A stretch of 64,000 nucleotides of DNA, taken from positions 22,000,939-22,064,938 of the forward strand of contig OX352766.1 of assembly GCA_947095585.1 (NCBI GenBank), in the 5' to 3' direction. Below the pieces are notes generated by a model. The model was not told where the DNA came from. It ran no database searches and saw nothing but the letters and a program-made list of their open reading frames with translations. The position numbers and the translations under genes are program-made. The DNA is from Nephrocerus scutellatus (taxonomy: Eukaryota; Arthropoda; Insecta; Diptera; Pipunculidae). Shown piece by piece: positions 24,407 to 36,850 of the stretch (its first letter is position 1; each line of letters opens with the position of its first letter).

Positions 24407-25474
24407 AACTTACAAAATGCATATTATAGAGCTCGTAATTTCTTGACCTTCTCAATTGCAATATATAACGCACTTATTTCGTTCAATTGTTTCACCAAAG
24501 GATTGTTTTAGAATTAAAAATTAAATTAAATTTGAAACTTGGAATCATTTCATAAAATGAACTTACAAAATGCATATTATAGAGCTCGTAATTTCTTGAC
24601 CTTCTCAATTGCAATATATAACGCACTTATTTCGTTCAATTGTTTCACCAAAGGATTGTTTTAGAATTAAAAATTAAATTAAATTTGAAACTTGGAATCA
24701 TTTCATAAAATGAACTTACAAAATGCATATTATAGAGCTCGTAATTTCTTGACCTTCTCAATTGCAATATATAACGCACTTATTTCGTTCAATTGTTTCA
24801 CCAAAGGATTGTTTTAGAATTAAAAATTAAATTAAATTTGAAACTTGGAATCATTTCATAAAATGAACTTACAAAATGCATATTATAGAGCTCGTAATTT
24901 CTTGACCTTCTCAATTGCAATATATAACGCACTTATTTCGTTCAATTGTTTCACCAAAGGATTGTTTTAGAATTAAAAATTAAATTAAATTTGAAACTTG
25001 GAATCATTTCATAAAATGAACTTACAAAATGCATATTATAGAGCTCGTAATTTCTTGACCTTCTCAATTGCAATATATAACGCACTTATTTCGTTCAATT
25101 GTTTCACCAAAGGATTGTTTTAGAATTAAAAATTAAATTAAATTTGAAACTTGGAATCATTTCATAAAATGAACTTACAAAATGCATATTATAGAGCTCG
25201 TAATTTCTTGACCTTCTCAATTGCAATATATAACGCACTTATTTCGTTCAATTGTTTCACCAAAGGATTGTTTTAGAATTAAAAATTAAATTAAATTTGA
25301 AACTTGGAATCATTTCATAAAATGAACTTACAAAATGCATATTATAGAGCTCGTAATTTCTTGACCTTCTCAATTGCAATATATAACGCACTTATTTCGT
25401 TCAATTGTTTCACCAAAGGATTGTTTTAGAATTAAAAATTAAATTAAATTTGAAACTTGGAATCATTTCATAAA
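23792..25474. repeat. Run of eleven consecutive B monomers
   Basis: Unit starts fall at exact 153-bp steps: 23792, 23945, 24098, 24251, 24404, 24557, 24710, 24863, 25016, 25169 and 25322. All begin with ATGAAC. Apart from the ATATAT mark in the second unit, they appear identical by eye. This is the most homogenised simple tract in the window and points to very recent single-monomer expansion. Confidence 0.93.
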
Positions 25475-27484
25475 ATTAACTTACAAAATGCATATTATAG
25501 AGCTCGTAATTTCTTGACCTTCTCAATTGCAATATATAACGCACTTATTTCGAAGTTCAATTGTTTCATCAAAGGATTGTTTTAGAATTAAAAATTAAAT
25601 TAAATTTGAAACTTGGAATCATTTCATAAAATTAACTTACAAAATGCATATTATAGAGCTCGTAATTTCTTGACCTTCTCAATTGCAATATATAACGCAC
25701 TTATTTCGAAGTTCAATTGTTTCATCAAAGGATTGTTTTAGAATTAAAAATTAAATTAAATTTGAAACTTGGAATCATTTCATAAAATGAACTTACAAAA
25801 TGCATATTATAGAGCTCGTAATTTCTTGACCTTCTCAATTGCAATATATAACGCACTTATTTCGTTCAATTGTTTCACCAAAGGATTGTTTTAGAATTAA
25901 AAATTAAATTAAATTTGAAACTTGGAATCATTTCATAAAATTAACTTACAAAATGCATATTATAGAGCTCGTAATTTCTTGACCTTCTCAATTGCAATAT
26001 ATAACGCACTTATTTCGTTCAATTGTTTCACCAAAGGATTGTTTTAGAATTAAAAATTAAATTAAATTTGAGACTTGGAATCATTTCATAAAATTAACTT
26101 ACAAAATGCATATTATAGAGCTCGTAATTTCTTGACCTTCTCAATTGCAATATATAACGCACTTATTTCGTTCAATTGTTTCACCAAAGGATTGTTTTAG
26201 AATTAAAAATTAAATTAAATTTGAAACTTGGAATCATTTCATAAAATTAACTTACAAAATGCATATTATAGAGCTCGTAATTTCTTGACCTTCTCAATTG
26301 CAATATATAACGCACTTATTTCGTTCAATTGTTTCACCAAAGGATTGTTTTAGAATTAAAAATTAAATTAAATTTGAAACTTGGAATCATTTCATAAAAT
26401 TAACTTACAAAATGCATAATATAGAGCTCGTAATTTCTTGACCTTCTCAATTGCAATATATAACGCACTTATTTCGAAGTTCAATTGTTTCATCAAAGGA
26501 TTGTTTTAGAATTAAAAATTAAATTAAATTTGAAACTTGGAATCATTTCATAAAATTAACTTACAAAATGCATATTATAGAGCTCGTAATTTCTTGACCT
26601 TCTCAATTGCAATATATAACGCACTTATTTCGAAGTTCAATTGTTTCATCAAAGGATTGTTTTAGAATTAAAAATTAAATTAAATTTGAAACTTGGAATC
26701 ATTTCATAAAATGAACTTACAAAATGCATATTATAGAGCTCGTAATTTCTTGACCTTCTCAATTGCAATATATAACGCACTTATTTCGTTCAATTGTTTC
26801 ACCAAAGGATTGTTTTAGAATTAAAAATTAAATTAAATTTGAAACTTGGAATCATTTCATAAAATTAACTTACAAAATGCATATTATAGAGCTCGTAATT
26901 TCTTGACCTTCTCAATTGCAATATATAACGCACTTATTTCGAAGTTCAATTGTTTCATCAAAGGATTGTTTTAGAATTAAAAATTAAATTAAATTTGAAA
27001 CTTGGAATCATTTCATAAAATTAACTTACAAAATGCATATTATAGAGCTCGTAATTTCTTGACCTTCTCAATTGCAATATATAACGCACTTATTTCGAAG
27101 TTCAATTGTTTCATCAAAGGATTGTTTTAGAATTAAGAATTAAATTAAATTTGAAACTTGGAATCATTTCATAAAATGAACTTACAAAATGCATATTATA
27201 GAGCTCGTAATTTCTTGACCTTCTCAATTGCAATATATAACCCACTTATTTCGTTCAATTGTTTCACCAAAGGATTGTTTTAGAATTAAAAATTAAATTA
27301 AATTTGAAACTTGGAATCATTTCATAAAATGAACTTACAAAATGCATATTATAGAGCTCGTAATTTCTTGACCTTCTCAATTGCAATATATAACGCACTT
27401 ATTTCGAAGTTCAATTGTTTCATCAAAGGATTGTTTTAGAATTAAAAATTAAATTAAATTTGAAACTTGGAATCATTTCATAAA
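25475..27484. repeat. A/B domain, right part
   Basis: The order is A, A, B, B, B, B, A, A, B, A, A, B, A from 25475 to 27329. Rare private marks are TTTGAGACTTGG (in the unit at 25940), GCATAATATAG (26399), AATTAAGAATT (27020) and AACCCACTT (27176). It ends sharply at the short E pair at 27485. Confidence 0.9.
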
Positions 27485-27786
27485 ATTAACTTACAAAATG
27501 CATATTATAGAGCTCGTAATTTCTTGACCTTCTCAGTTGTAATATATAACTCACTTATTTCGAAGTTCAATTGTTTCATCAAAGGATTGTTTTAGAATTA
27601 AAAATTAAATTTGAAACTTGGAATCATTTCATAAAATTAACTTACAAAATGCATATTATAGAGCTCGTAATTTCTTGACCTTCTCAGTTGTAATATATAA
27701 CTCACTTATTTCGAAGTTCAATTGTTTCATCAAAGGATTGTTTTAGAATTAAAAATTAAATTTGAAACTTGGAATCATTTCATAAA
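27485..27786 (+). repeat. Two tandem short E monomers (151 bp each)
   Basis: Two adjacent E units at 27485 and 27636 each measure 151 bp. The 5-bp loss is exactly one AAATT step of the A/T block, so that AAAAATTAAATTAAATTTG becomes AAAAATTAAATTTG. The same shortening appears at 6604, 15546, 15697, 16316 and 28564. Replication slippage within the pentanucleotide run is the simplest cause. Confidence 0.9.
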
Positions 27787-30700
27787 ATTAACTTACAAAA
27801 TGCATATTATAGAGCTCGTAATTTCTTGACCTTCTCAACTGTAATATGTAACGCAATTATTTCGAAGTCCAATTGTGTCATCAAAGGACTGTTTTAGAAT
27901 TAAAATTTCAATCAAATTTGAAACTTGGAACCATTTCATAAAATTAGCTTACAAAATGCATATTATAGAGCTCGTAATTTCTTGACCTTCTCAACTGTAA
28001 TATGTAACGCAATTATTTCGAAGTCCAATTGTGTCATCAAAGGACTGTTTTAGAATTAAAATTTCAATCAAATTTGAAACTTGGAACCATTTCATAAAAT
28101 TAACTTACAAAATGCATATTATAGAGCTCGTAATTTCTTGACCTTCTCAATTGCAATATATAACGCACTTATTTCGAAGTTCAATTGTTTCATCAAAGGA
28201 TTGTTTTAGAATTAAAAATTAAATTAAATTTGAAACTTGGAATCATTTCATAAAATTAACTTACAAAATGCATATTATAGAGCTCGTAATTTCTTGACCT
28301 TCTCAATTGCAATATATAACGCACTTATTTCGAAGTTCAATTGTTTCATCAAAGGATTGTTTTCGAATTAAAAATTAAATTAAATTTGAAACTTGGAATC
28401 ATTTCATAAAATGAACTTACAAAATGCATATTATAGAGCTCGTTATTTCTTGACCTTCTCAATTGCAATATATAACGCACTTATTTCGTTCAATTGTTTC
28501 ACCAAAGGATTGTTTTAGAATTAAAAATTAAATTAAATTTGAAACTTGGAATCATTTCATAAAATGAACTTACAAAATGCATATTATAGAGCTCGTAATT
28601 TCTTGACCTTCTCAGTTGTAATATATAACTCACTTATTTCGAAGTTCAATTGTTTCATCAAAGGATTGTTTTAGAATTAAAAATTAAATTTGAAACTTGG
28701 AATCATTTCATAAAATTAACTTACAAAATGCATATTTTAGAGCTCGTAATTTCTTGACCTTCTCAACTGTAATATATAACGCAGTTATTTCGAAGTCCAA
28801 TTGTGTCATCAAAGGACTGTTTTAAAATTAAAAATTCATTCAAATTTTCATAAAATTAACTTACAAAATGCATATTATAGAGCTCGTAATTTCTTGACCT
28901 TCTCAACTGTAATATGTAACGCAATTATTTCGAAGTCCAATTGTCACATCAAAGGACTGTTTTAGAATTAAAATTTCAATCAAATTTGAAACTTGGAACC
29001 ATTTCATAAAATTAACTTACAAAATGCATATTATAGAGCTCGTAATTTCTTGACCTTCTCAACTGTATTATGTAACGCAATTATTTCGAAGTCCAAATGT
29101 GTCATCAAAGGACTGTTTTAGAATTAAAATTTCAATCAAATTTGAAACTTGGAACCATTTCATAAAATTAGCTTACAAAATGCATATTATAGAGCTCGTA
29201 ATTTCTTGACCTTCTCAACTGTAATATGTAACGCAATTATTTCGAATTCCAATTGTGTCATCAAAGGACTGTTTTAGAATTAAAATTTCAATCAAATTTG
29301 AAACTTGGAACCATTTCATAAAATTAACTTACAAAATGCATATTTTAGAGCTCGTAATTTCTTGACCATCTCAACTGTAATATGTAACGCAATTATTTCG
29401 AAGTCCAATTGTGTCATCAAAGGACTGTTTTAGAATTAAAATTTCAATCAAATTTGAAACTTGGAACCATTTCATAAAATTAACTTACAAAATGCATATT
29501 ATAGAGCTCGTAATTTCTTGACCTTCTCAATTGCAATATATAACGCACTTATTTCGAAGTTCAATTGTTTCATCAAAGGATTGTTTTAGAATTAAAAATT
29601 AAATTAAATTTGAAACTTGGAATCATTTCATAAAATTAACTTACAAAATGCATATTATAGAGCTCGTAATTTCTTGACCTTCTCAATTGCAATATATAAC
29701 GCACTTATTTCGAAGTTCAATTGTTTCATCAAAGGATTGTTTTAGAATTAAAAATTAAATTAAATTTGAAACTTGGAATCATTTCATAAAATGAACTTAC
29801 AAAATGCATATTATAGAGCTCGTTATTTCTTGACCTTCTCAATTGCAATATATAACGCACTTATTTCGTTCAATTGTTTCACCAAAGGATTGTTTTAGAA
29901 TTAAAAATTAAATTAAATTTGAAACTTGGAATCATTTCATAAAATTAACTTACAAAATGCATATTATAGAGCTCGTAATTTCTTGACCTTCTCAATTGCA
30001 ATATATAACGCACTTATTTCGAAGTTTAATTGTTTCATCAAAGGATTGTTTTGGAATTAAAAATTAAATTAAATTTGAAACTTGGAATCATTTCATAAAA
30101 TTAACTCACAAAATGCATATTATAGAGCTCGTAATTTCTTGACCTTCTCAATTGCAATATATAACGCACTTATTTCGAAGTCCAATTGTGTCATCAAAGG
30201 ACTGTTTTAGAATTAAAATTTCAATCAAATTTGAAACTTGGAACCATTTCATAAAATTAACTTACAAAATGCATATTATAGAGCTCGTAATTTCTTGACC
30301 TTCTCAACTGTTATATGTAACGCAATTATTTCGAAGTCCAATTGTGTCATCAAAGGACTGTTTTAGAATTAAAATTTCAATCAAATTTGAAACTTGGAAC
30401 CATTTCATAAAATTAACTTACAAAATGCATATTTTAGAGCTCGTAATTTCTTGACCATCTCAACTGTAATATGTAACGCAATTATTTCGAAGTCCAATTG
30501 TGTCATCAAAGGACTGTTTTAGAATTAAAATTTCAATCAAATTTGAAACTTGGAACCATTTCATAAAATTAACTTACAAAATGCATATTATAGAGCTCGT
30601 AATTTCTTGACCTTCTCAATTGCAATATATAACGCACTTATTTCGAAGTTCAATTGTTTCATCAAAGGATTGTTTTAGAATTAAAAATTAAATTAAATTT

Positions 30701-32124
30701 GAAACTTGGAATCATTTCATAAAATTAACTTACAAAATGCATATTATAGAGCTCGTAATTTCTTGACCTTCTCAATTGCAATATATAACGCACTTATTTC
30801 GAAGTTCAATTGTTTCATCAAAGGATTGTTTTAGAATTAAAAATTAAATTAAATTTGAAACTTGGAATCATTTCATAAAATGAACTTAAAAAATGCATAT
30901 TATAGAGCTCGTTATTTCTTGACCTTCTCAATTGCAATATATAACGCACTTATTTCGTTCAATTGTTTCACCAAAGGATTGTTTTAGAATTAAAAATTAA
31001 ATTAAATTTGAAACTTGGAATCATTTCATAAAATTAACTTACAAAATGCATATTATAGAGCTCGTAATTTCTTGACCTTCTCAATTGCAATATATAACGC
31101 ACTTATTTCGAAGTTCAATTGATTCATCAAAGGATTGTTTTAGAATTAAAAATTAAATTAAATTTGAAACTTGGAATCATTTCATAAAATTAACTCACAA
31201 AATGCATATTATAGAGCTCGTAATTTCTTGACCTTCTCAATTGCAATATATAACGCACTTATTTCGAAGTCCAATTGTGTCATCAAAGGACTGTTTTAGA
31301 ATTAAAATTTCAACCAAATTTGAAACTTGGAACCATTTCATAAAATTAACTTACAAAATGCATATTATAGAGCTCGTAATTTCTTGACCTTCTCAATTGC
31401 AATATATAACGCACTTATTTCGAAGTTCAATTGTTTCATCAAAGGATTGTTTTAGAATTAAAAATTAAATTAAATTTGAAACTTGGAATCATTTCATAAA
31501 ATTAACTTACAAAATGCATATTATAGAGCTCGTAATTTCTTGACCTTCTCAATTGCAATATATAACGCACTTATTTCGAAGTTCAATTGTGTCATCAAAG
31601 GACTGTTTTAGAATTAAAATTTCAATCAAATTTGAAACTTGGAACCATTTCATAAAATTAACTGACAAAATGCATATTATAGAGCTCGTAATTTCTTGAC
31701 CTTCTCAACTGTAATATGTAACGCAATTATTTCGAAGTCCAATTGTGTCATCAAAGGACTGTTTCAGAATTAAAATTTCAATCAAATTTGAAACTTGGAA
31801 CCATTTCATAAAATTAACTTACAAAATGCATATTATAGAGCTCGTAATTTCTTGACCTTCTCAATTGCAATATATTACGCACTTATTTCGAAGTTCAATT
31901 GTTTCATCAAAGGATTGTTTTAGAATTAAAAATTAAATTAAATTTGAAACTTGGAATCACTTCATAAAATTAACTTACAAAATGCATATTATAGAGCTCG
32001 TAATTTATTGACCTTCTCAATTGCAATATATAACGCACTTATTTCGAAGTTCAATTGTTTCACCAAAGGATTGTTTTACAATTAAAAATTAAATTAAATT
32101 TGAAACTTGGAATCATTTCATAAA
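27485..32124. repeat. C-rich mixed domain
   Basis: Units include short E (27485, 27636, 28564), C (27787, 27943, 28855-29478), D (28715), A, B and A/C mosaics. A sub-block of A, A, B with ATGAAC and CGTTATTTC recurs (B units at 28411, 29791 and 30880). The last two are 1089 bp apart, enclosing C units that include the GCATATTTTAG with GACCATCTC form (29323, 30412). The same form occurs at 1835 and 3233. Confidence 0.85.
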
Positions 32125-34130
32125 ATTAACTTACAAAATGCATATTATAGAGCTCGTAATTTCTTGACCTTCTCAATTGCAATATATAACGCACTTATTT
32201 CGAAGTCCAATTGTGTCATCAAAGGACTGTTTTAGAATTAAAATTTCAATCAAATTTGAAACTTGGAACCATTTCATAAAATTAACTTACAAAATGCATA
32301 TTATAGAGCTCGTAATTTCTTGACCTTCTCAACTGTTATATGTAACGCAATTATTTCGAAGTCCAATTGTGTCATCAAAGGACTGTTTTAGAATTAAAAT
32401 TTCAATCAAATTTGAAACTTGGAACCATTTCATAAAATTAACTTACAAAATGCATATTATAGAGCTCGTAATTTCTTGACCTTCTCAATTGCAATATATA
32501 ACGCACTTATTTCAAAGTTCAATTGTTTCATCAAAGGATTGTTTTAGAATTAAAAATTAAATTAAATTTGAAACTTGGAATCATTTCATATTATAGAGCT
32601 CGTAATTTCTTGACCTTCTCAATTGCAATATATTACGCACTTATTTCGAAGTTCAATTGTTTCATCAAAGGATTGTTTTAGAATTAAAAATTAAATTAAA
32701 TTTGAAACTTGGAATCACTTCATAAAATTAACTTACAAAATGCATATTATAGAGCTCGTAATTTATTGACCTTCTCAATTGCAATATATAACGCACTTAT
32801 TTCGAAGTTCAATTGTTTCACCAAAGGATTGTTTTACAATTAAAAATTAAATTAAATTTGAAACTTGGAATCATTTCATAAAATTAACTTACAAAATGCA
32901 TATTATAGAGCTCGTAATTTCTTGACCTTCTCAATTGCAATATATAACGCACTTATTTCGAAGTCCAATTGTGTCATCAAAGGACTGTTTTAGAATTAAA
33001 ATTTCAATCAAATTTGAAACTTGGAACCATTTCATAAAATTAACTTACAAAATGCATATTATAGAGCTCGTAATTTCTTGACCTTCTCAACTGTTATATG
33101 TAACGCAATTATTTCGAAGTCCAATTGTGTCATCAAAGGACTGTTTTAGAATTAAAATTTCAATCAAATTTGAAACTTGGAACCATTTCATAAAATTAAC
33201 TTACAAAATGCATATTATAGAGCTCGTAATTTCTTGACCTTCTCAATTGCAATATATAACGCACTTATTTCGAAGTTCAATTGTTTCATCAAAGGATTGT
33301 TTTAGAATTAAAAATTAAATTAAATTTGAAACTTGGAATCATTTCATAAAATTAACTTACAAAATGCATATTATAGAGCTCGTAATTTCTTGACCTTCTC
33401 AATTGCAATATATAACGCACTTATTTCGAAGTTCAATTGTTTCATCAAAGGATTGTTTTAGAATTAAAAATTAAATTAAATTTGAAACTTGGAATAATTT
33501 CATAAAATTAACTTACAAAATGCATATTATAGAGCTCGTAATTTCTTGACCTTCTCAATTGCAATATATAACGCACTTATTTCGAAGTTCAATTGTGTCA
33601 TCAAAGGACTGTTTTAGAATTAAAATTTCAATCAAATTTGAAACTTGGAACCATTTCATAAAATTAACTTACAAAATGCATATTATAGAGCTCGTAATTT
33701 CTTGACCTTCTCAACTGTAATATGTAACGCAATTATTTCGAAGTCCAATTGTGTCATCAAAGGACTGTTTCAGAATTAAAATTTCAATCAAATTTGAAAC
33801 TTGGAACCATTTCATAAAATTAACTTACAAAATGCATATTATAGAGCTCGTAATTTCTTGACCTTCTCAACTGTAATATGTAACGCAATTATTTCGAAGT
33901 CCAATTGTGTCATCAAAGGACTGTTTTAGAATTAAAATTTCAATCAAATTTGAAACTTGGAACCATTTCATAAAATTAACTTACAAAATGCATATTATAG
34001 AGCTCGTAATTTCTTGACCTTCTCAATTGCAATATATTACGCACTTATTTCGAAGTTCAATTGTTTCATCAAAGGATTGTTTTAGAATTAAAAATTAAAT
34101 TAAATTTGAAACTTGGAATCATTTCATAAA
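32125..34130. repeat. Block X, copy 1 (C-rich, 2006 bp)
   Basis: Block X contains A/C mosaics, C units with CTGTTATATG (32281, 33039), a pair with a 22-bp deletion (32437-32726), a TTTATTGACC unit with TTTTACAATT (32727), a TTTCAGAATT unit (33663) and an ATATTACGC unit (33975). It lies immediately before the 2720-bp higher-order repeat. A shortened copy of 1850 bp sits at 38794-40643; the length difference is one 156-bp unit. Confidence 0.9.
32437..32726. repeat. Monomer pair with 22-bp junction deletion
   Basis: The two units together measure 290 bp rather than 312. At 32587 the end of one unit, TTTCAT, joins ATTATAGAGCTC of the next, removing 22 bp. CAT occurs at both ends of the deleted segment, so deletion between 3-bp microhomologies is likely. 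The same junction occurs at 39256, exactly 6669 bp later. Confidence 0.92.
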
Positions 34131-36850
34131 ATCAACTTACAAAATGCATATTATAGAGCTCGTAATTTCTTGACCTTCTCAATTGCAATATATAACGCAC
34201 TTATTTCGTTCAATTGTTTCACCAAAGGATTGTTTTAGAATTAAAAATTAAATTAAATTTGAAACTTGGAATCACTTCATAAAATTAACTTACAAAATGC
34301 ATATTATAGAGCTCGTAATTTCTTGACCTTCGCAATTGCAATATATAACGCACTTATTTCGAAGTTCAATTGTTTCATCAAAGGATTGTTTTAGAATTAA
34401 AAATTAAATTAAATTTGAAACTTGGAATCATTTCATAAAATTAACTTACAAAATGCATATTATAGAGCTCGTAATTTCTTGACCTTCTCAATTGCAATAT
34501 ATAACGCACTTATTTCGAAGTTCAATTGTTTCATCAAAGGATTGTTTTAGAATTAAAAATTAAATTAAATTTGAAACTTGGAATCACTTCATAAAATTAA
34601 CTTACAAAATGCATATTATAGAGCTCGTAATTTATTGACCTTCTCAATTGCAATATATAACGCACTTATTTCGAAGTTCAATTGTTTCATCAAAGGATTG
34701 TTTTAGAATTAAAAATTAAATTAAATTTGAAACTTGGAATCATTTCATAAAATTAACTTACAAAATGCATATTATAGAGCTCGTAATTTCTTGACCTTCG
34801 CAATTGCAATATATAACGCACTTATTTCGAAGTTCAATTGTTTCATCAAAGGATTGTTTTAGAATTAAAAATTAAATTAAATTTGAAACTTGGAATCATT
34901 TCATAAAATGAACTTACAAAATGCATATTATAGAGCTCGTAATTTCTTGACCTTCTCAATTGCAATATATAACGCACTTATTTCGAAGTTCAATTGTTTC
35001 ATCAAAGGATTGTTTTAGAATTAAAAATTAAATTAAATTTGAAACTTGGAATCATTTCATAAAATGAACTTACAAAATGCATATTATAGAGCTCGTAATT
35101 TCTTGACCTTCTCAATTGCAATATATAACGCACTTATTTCGTTCAATTGTTTCACCAAGGGATTGTTTTAGAATTAAAAATTAAATTAAATTTGAAACTT
35201 GGAATCATTTCATAAAATGAACTTACAAAATGCATATTATAGAGCTCGTAATTTCTTGACCTTCTCAATTGCAATATATAACGCACTTATTTCGAAGTTC
35301 AATTGTTTCATCAAAGGATTGTTTTAGAATTAAAAATTAAATTAAATTTGAAACTTGGAATCATTTCATAAAATTAACTTACAAAATGCATATTATAGAG
35401 CTCGTAATTTCTTGACCTTCTCAATTGCAATATATAACGAACTTATTTCGAAGTTCAATTGTTTCATCAAAGGATTGTTTTAGAATTAAAAATTAAATTA
35501 AATTTGAAACTTGGAATCATTTCATAAAATTAACTTACAAAATGCATATTATAGAGCTCGTAATTTCTTGACCTTCTCAATTGCAATATATAACGCACTT
35601 ATTTCGAAGTTCAATTGTTTCATCAAAGGATTGTTTGAGAATTAAAAATTAAATTAAATTTGAAACTTGGAATCATTTCATAAAATTAACTTAAAACTAA
35701 AGGATTGTTTTAGAATTAAAAATTAAATTAAATTTGAAACTTGGAATCATTTCATAAAATTAACTTACAAAATGCATATTATAGAGCTCGTTATTTCTTG
35801 ACCTTCTCAATTGCAATATATAACGCACTTATTTCGAAGTTCAATTGTTTCATCAAAGGATTGTTTTAGAATTAAAAATTAAATTAAATTTGAAACTTGG
35901 AATCATTTCATAAAATTAACTTACAAAATGCATATTATAGAGCTCGTAATTTCTTGACCTTCTCAATTGCAATATATAACGCACTTATTTCGATGTTCAA
36001 TTGTTTCATCAAAGGATTGTTTTAGAATTAAAAATTAAATTAAATTTGAAACTTGGAACCATTTCATAAAATTAACTTACAAAATGCATATTATAGAGTT
36101 CGTAATTTCTTGACCTTCTCAATTGCAATATATAACGCACTTATTTCGAAGTTCAATTGTTTCATCAAAGGATTGTTTTAGAATTAAAAATCAAATTAAA
36201 TTTGAAACTTGGAATCATTTCATAAAATGAACTTACAAAATGCATATTATAGAGCTCGTAATTTCTTGACCTTCTCAATTGCAATATATAACGCACTTAT
36301 TTCGAACTTCAATTGTTTCATCAAAGGATTGTTTTAGAATTAAAAATTAAATTAAATTTGAAACTTGGAATCGTTTCATAAAATTAACTTACAAAATGTA
36401 TATTATAGAGCTCGTTATTTCTTGACCTTCTCAGTTGTAATATATAACGCACTTATTTCGATGTTCAATTGTTTCATCAAAGGATTGTTTTAGAATTAAA
36501 AATTAAATTAAATTTGAAACTTGGAATCATTTCATAAAATTAACTTACAAAATGCATATTATAGAGCTCGTAATTTCTTGACCTTCTCAATTGCAATATA
36601 TAACGCACTTATTTCGAAGTTCAATTGTTTCATCAAAGGATTGTTTTAGAATTAAAAATTAAATTAAATTTGAAACTTGGAATAATTTCATAAAATTAAC
36701 TTACAAAATGCATATTATAGAGCTCGTTATTTCTTGACCTTCTCAATTGCAATATATAACGCACTTATTTCGAAGTTCAATTGTTTCATCAAAGGATTGT
36801 TTTAGAATTAAAAATTAAATTAAATTTGAAACTTGGAATCATTTCATAAA
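34131..36850. repeat. 2720-bp higher-order repeat, copy 1 (18 units)
   Basis: Units start at 34131, 34284, 34440, 34596, 34752, 34908, 35064, 35217, 35373, 35529, 35685, 35759, 35915, 36071, 36227, 36383, 36539 and 36695. Fifteen are 156 bp, two are 153 bp and one is 74 bp. Markers in order are ATCAAC start, AATCACTTC, CTTCGCAATTGC, TTTATTGACC, AAGGGATTG, ATAACGAACTT, TGTTTGAGAATT, the truncated unit, CGATGTTC, CGAACTTC, GGAATCGTTTC and AATGTATATT. The next copy starts exactly at 36851 with ATCAAC. Confidence 0.95.
35685..35758. repeat. 74-bp truncated monomer (marker of the 2720-bp repeat)
   Basis: The unit begins ATTAACTTA and then jumps to AAACTAAAGGATTG, deleting 82 bp from the middle. 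The bases AAACT at the joint are not found at either flank in the usual monomer, so a few filler bases may have been added. Identical truncated units are found at 38408, 42198 and 44918, which makes this a tag for the higher-order repeat. Confidence 0.95.
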
